Origin: Candidatus Pantoea floridensis
GTDB taxonomy: Bacteria; Pseudomonadota; Gammaproteobacteria; Enterobacterales; Enterobacteriaceae
Length of the DNA stretch: 64,000 nt
NCBI RefSeq assembly: GCF_900215435.1
Contig: NZ_OCMY01000001.1
Coordinates: 2,356,001 to 2,420,000, forward strand
Reading direction: 5' to 3'
This document shows, piece by piece, positions 62,001 to 64,000 of this stretch. The notes beneath the pieces were generated by a model. It saw only the letters and a program-made list of their open reading frames with translations, was not told the origin of the DNA and did no database searches. The position numbers and the translations under genes were made by a program. The number at the start of each line of letters is the position of its first letter. The first letter of the stretch is position 1.

Positions 62001-62804
62001 ACCGTGCAGGAAGTGCCAGAAAGCGCCACCGGCGTCTCCTCGGATGAAGTGATGCTGGATGAAAATCTCAAACCGATTCAGCCAAAAACGGCTGCTATTC
62101 CGATCAACAGCAATCTGATTATCCACGTGGGCAACGATGTACGCCTTTCAGCATTTGGCCTGAAAGCCAAGCTGAATGGCGATCTGAAGCTGGTGCAGGA
62201 TAAAAATGGCCTTGGTCTGAACGGGCAAATCAATATTCCATCCGGCCGTTTCCACGCCTATGGTCAGGATCTGGTGGTGCGTAAAGGTGAGCTGCAATTT
62301 GCGGGGCCGCCGGATCAACCTTACGTCAACCTGGAAGCGATCCGTAATCCGGAAGCCACTGAGGATGACGTGACAGCGGGCCTGCGCGTGACGGGGCTGG
62401 CGGATGAGCCGAAAGTGGAAGTGTTCTCCGATCCGGCTATGTCTCAGCAGGAAGCACTTTCTTACTTATTACGCGGTCAGGGACTGGGCAGCGATGGTGA
62501 CAGTAATGCATTAACTTCAGCGCTGGTAGGTTTGGGGGTTGCACAAAGTGGTCAGGTTGTGGGTAAAATCGGCGAGACATTCGGCGTCAGTAACCTCGCA
62601 GTTGACACCGCAGGCGTGGGCGACAGCCAGCAAGTGCAGGTCAGTGGTTATGTGCTGCCAGGTCTACAAGTAAAATACGGTGTTGGCATATTTGATTCAC
62701 TGGCGACTTTAACCTTGCGTTATCGCCTGATGCCCAAACTCTATTTAGAAGCCGTGTCGGGTCTCGACCAGGCATTGGATTTGCTCTATCAGTTTGAGTT
62801 TTAG
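59034..62804 (+). CDS. tamB: TamB, inner-membrane-anchored bridge protein
   Basis: 1256 residues. N-terminal membrane anchor (about 7-28), a long periplasmic beta-rich groove of AsmA-like repeats, a P/E/Q-rich segment near 180-215 ([15 protein letters not shown]) and the conserved C-terminal DUF490 domain ending LDLLYQFEF. It partners TamA and shares the phospholipid-transport role with YhdP, also in this window. Translationally coupled to tamA. Confidence 0.96.
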   Translation: MKLWKKVLIGIAIFLVLLLGGIAFLVGTTPGLHLLLKGADRWVPGLSIKQVDGGWRDLTLSGVKYEMPGVSVDAGRFHLALNLNCLLHSSVCVNDIALQDVSVVVDSKKMAPASAPPPEEESGSTNLSTPYPITLSKVGLHNINVKVDDTAISLLDFTTGLQWQDRALTLTPTHIQSLLIALPKAAKVVDEQVVQPKVEQPQPLEKPLGETLQEMFAKPLLPEMPDFQLPLDITVQELLGEQLRITGDTDVSITRLLLKAKTADRHLQLETFDVDSPHGQVNASGEATLADNWPVNFALNGTLNLDPIKGEKIKMNLGGAMREELKLGLNLSGPVRAQLDASAQPAVAGLPLALHLTSPQLRWPLTGPVQYQADNLDYQFKGKATDYVMSLRTAVKGEGVPPATIALDGKGNEQQFNLDKLRVAALQGNIDLTALVDWSKAISWRSELTLSGINTAKQYPDWPAKLDGKIATRGSLYGGSWQLSVPQLALKGNVKQNALSANGTLTGNSYNQWKIPGLNLALGRNHLDVKGELGDSLNLDATLDAPQLNNALPGLGGVAKGTLKARGTLQAPQLLADLTATGLRWQQLQIRRIALLGDVKSSDQVAGKLQLRVEQLQQDALKVNLLTLNADGNEHQHQLKLNVEGEPVSGQLALNGSFDRKTERWQGNLNNTRFDTPVGEWRLTRAMAIDYLNSKQTATIGPHCWQNPNAQLCVPEPIEAGASGHAHVVLNRFDLAMIKPFLTDATKLNGVFSGDARVNWTADGALPTGSVSLKGNGVKVEQDVQGNSLPIAFDTLNLNAALRNGRAQLDWLIHIVNNGQLSGNVQIADPQNRRQLSGNIGISNISLAMLNPALMSGEKIKGNLNSNLRLGGTLQQPQVFGQLGLRDVDVDGSFMPVDLTAANLNMVFNGMSSTLNGLIQTAQGNINLSGDADWSQLDNWRARVAAQGSRVRVTVPPMVRMDVSPDLVFEATPAAFNLDGKVDIPWARITVQEVPESATGVSSDEVMLDENLKPIQPKTAAIPINSNLIIHVGNDVRLSAFGLKAKLNGDLKLVQDKNGLGLNGQINIPSGRFHAYGQDLVVRKGELQFAGPPDQPYVNLEAIRNPEATEDDVTAGLRVTGLADEPKVEVFSDPAMSQQEALSYLLRGQGLGSDGDSNALTSALVGLGVAQSGQVVGKIGETFGVSNLAVDTAGVGDSQQVQVSGYVLPGLQVKYGVGIFDSLATLTLRYRLMPKLYLEAVSGLDQALDLLYQFEF

Positions 62805-62806
62805 CA

Positions 62807-63160
62807 ATGCGAATAATTGTCTATGGTAGTTTACGGCGCAAACAGGGAAACAGTCATTGGATGACGAATGCGCAATGGTTAGGTGACCATCAGATTGTTG
62901 GGTTTGATCTCTACAATCTGGGTCACTATCCGGGCGTGGTTGCAGGCGAAGGAAACGTCTCTTGCGAGGTTTATCGCATCGACGTCAGCACGCTCGGCGA
63001 GCTTGATGCCTTGCGCACTAAAAATGGCGAATACAAACGCCAACTCATCCAGACGCCTTACGGCAGTGCCTGGCTGTATGTCTATCAACGCTCAATCGCG
63101 GGGCGTACGCGCATCGCGAGCGGCGACTGGCTACGGCGTGATGACGAAACAGAAGCATAA
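62807..63160 (+). CDS. ytfP: YtfP, gamma-glutamylcyclotransferase-fold protein
   Basis: 117 residues. The YGSLR motif (6-10) and the later ELDALRTKNGEYKRQ with the conserved Glu define the GGCT-like fold. The physiological substrate is unknown. It starts 2 nt after the tamB stop, so it is in the tamAB operon as in E. coli. Confidence 0.94.
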   Translation: MRIIVYGSLRRKQGNSHWMTNAQWLGDHQIVGFDLYNLGHYPGVVAGEGNVSCEVYRIDVSTLGELDALRTKNGEYKRQLIQTPYGSAWLYVYQRSIAGRTRIASGDWLRRDDETEA

Positions 63161-63162
63161 AT

Positions 63163-63193
63163 AAAAACACCGTCCATTGGACGGTGTTTTTTT
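63163..63193. terminator. Terminator after ytfP
   Basis: ACACCGTCC/GGACGGTGT stem, loop ATT, with A-run before and T-run after, so it can work in both directions between convergent ytfP and ppa. Confidence 0.9.
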
Positions 63194-63204
63194 ATCTGCA
63201 AACC

Positions 63205-63259
63205 GGTCACCATGAATGACGACCTTACAGGGAAAGCAGGGCGCGCATTCATGCGCACC
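63205..63259. repeat. Two-palindrome intergenic repeat, copy 3
   Basis: GGTCACCAT/ATGACGACC (63205-63224) and GGCGCGCAT/ATGCGCACC (63240-63259), separated by TTACAGGGAAAGCAG. Same order and similar spacing as copy 2, more degenerate. It lies between the ytfP terminator and the ppa stop codon. Confidence 0.8.
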
Positions 63260-63267
63260 AGGCTTGC

Positions 63268-63798
63268 TTATTTCTTCTGTGCGCGCTCGTACGAAGCGAT
63301 GATTTCAGCTTTGGCCGCTTCCGCGTTATCCCAGCCGTCAACCTTCACCCATTTGCCTTTTTCCAGATCTTTGTAGTGCTCAAAGAAGTGGGTGATCTGG
63401 GCTTTCAGCAGTTCTGGCAGGTCGTTCACATCTTTGATGTGATCGTACTCTTTGCTCAGCTTGGTGTGCGGAACCGCAACCAGCTTGGCATCTTCGCCAG
63501 ACTCGTCGGTCATTTTCAGCACGCCAACTGGGCGGCAGCGAATCACTGAGCCCGGCACCAGCGGATACGGGGTCGGCACCAGTACGTCAACCGGGTCACC
63601 ATCCAGAGACAGCGTGTGGTTGATGTAACCGTAGTTGCACGGATAGAACATGGCGGTAGACATGAAACGGTCTACAAACAGGGCACCAGACTCTTTGTCG
63701 ACTTCATATTTGATCGGATCGGCGTTAGCCGGGATCTCGATGACAACATAGATATCTTCTGGCAACTCTTTACCTGCAGGCACCTGGTTCAAACTCAT
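63268..63798 (-). CDS. ppa: Inorganic pyrophosphatase
   Basis: 176 residues, nearly identical in length and sequence to E. coli Ppa. Hydrolyses pyrophosphate, driving biosynthesis. The metal-binding DGDPVD (D65-D70) and [12 protein letters not shown] are present. ATG 63798 ([28 protein letters not shown]) with AAGGAAA upstream; an ATG five codons earlier is out of register with the family start. Confidence 0.98.
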   Translation of the reverse strand: MSLNQVPAGKELPEDIYVVIEIPANADPIKYEVDKESGALFVDRFMSTAMFYPCNYGYINHTLSLDGDPVDVLVPTPYPLVPGSVIRCRPVGVLKMTDESGEDAKLVAVPHTKLSKEYDHIKDVNDLPELLKAQITHFFEHYKDLEKGKWVKVDGWDNAEAAKAEIIASYERAQKK

Positions 63799-63898
63799 CT
63801 GGCTTTCCTTCATTAGTCATATGTTGAGTGACGGCTATTATAGCCAACTGACTCTGAAAGTATGCCCCCTTTTTGGCGTTTCAGAATGCTCCAACCTG

Positions 63899-64000
63899 CT
63901 ACTTCGCGGTGACAAACAGCGAGACGATACCGGCAGCAATCAGTGGTCCGACCGGCACGCCGCGGAAGAAGGCCACGCCAATCACGGTGCCAATTAACAA
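63899..64000 (-). CDS. yeaL: YeaL-like UPF0756 membrane protein, C-terminal end (partial)
   Basis: 34 codons from the window edge to a TAG on the minus strand read [33 protein letters not shown] in segments that match the end of E. coli YeaL (DUF441/UPF0756). It is an inner-membrane protein of unknown function. In K-12 yeaL is far from ppa, so this is another order difference. The start lies outside the window. Confidence 0.8.
   Translation of the reverse strand: MLIGTVIGVAFFRGVPVGPLIAAGIVSLFVTAK

Noticed and set aside
61385..62071. 228-codon open frame opposite tamB
   Set aside because: Antisense to the conserved C-terminal part of tamB; no independent start signals.

Overview
This window is core chromosome of a member of the Enterobacterales, most likely Erwiniaceae (Pantoea/Erwinia type). 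Nearly every protein reads as a close counterpart of an Escherichia coli K-12 protein, and the gene blocks are syntenic with K-12, but several K-12 genes are missing (msrA between ytfL and tamA, the ula genes before rpsF, cycA and neighbours between fklB and cpdB). ERIC elements and another palindromic repeat family sit in the gaps. The genus is an inference, not a proof.

Layout. (1) 1-17.1 kb matches the K-12 73-74 min block: end of mreD, yhdE(maf), rng, yhdP, tldD, the aaeR/aaeXAB aromatic-acid efflux locus, an inserted gabD-like aldehyde dehydrogenase, yhcO, three tandem yhcN-like genes (K-12 has one here), argR and mdh. (2) At 17.1 kb the synteny jumps to the K-12 94-96 min block: mscM-psd-rsgA (minus strand), orn, three tRNA-Gly(GCC) genes, a gene-free stretch that looks like the datA DnaA-titration locus, queG, and the long nnr-tsaE-amiB-mutL-miaA-hfq-hflX-hflK-hflC series, yjeT, purA, nsrR-rnr-rlmB and aidB. 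(3) 43.6-51.2 kb mixes core and accessory genes: bsmA, a Cache-type chemoreceptor, yjfP, a small secreted protein of unknown role, the ribosomal-protein operon rpsF-priB-rpsR-rplI, an oapA/ytfB-like gene, fklB and a Phd/ParE-type toxin-antitoxin pair with a clear palindromic operator. (4) 51.2-64 kb: cpdB, cysQ, ytfJ, ytfK, ytfL, the tamA-tamB outer-membrane assembly pair, ytfP, ppa and the end of a yeaL-like (UPF0756) gene.

Functional themes are translation and RNA quality control (rng, orn, rnr, hfq, rlmB, miaA, tsaE, queG, tRNA-Gly, ribosomal proteins), envelope biogenesis (yhdP, tamAB, psd, amiB, mscM, oapA), proteolysis control (hflKC), mismatch repair (mutL), replication control (datA, priB) and metabolite repair or housekeeping (nnr, yhdE, ppa, cysQ, mdh).

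I found no phage, integrase, insertion sequence, CRISPR array, secretion system or biosynthetic cluster. The most rewarding unexplained material is non-coding: the datA-like cluster of DnaA boxes with an IHF site; ERIC elements inside the tRNA-Gly operon (one with compensatory stem changes, one apparently deleted between its internal repeats) and abutting the aidB start; a two-palindrome repeat family mostly at 3' ends; a structured ytfL leader; and an orphan terminator between argR and the yhcN array. I see no convincing wholly new system.
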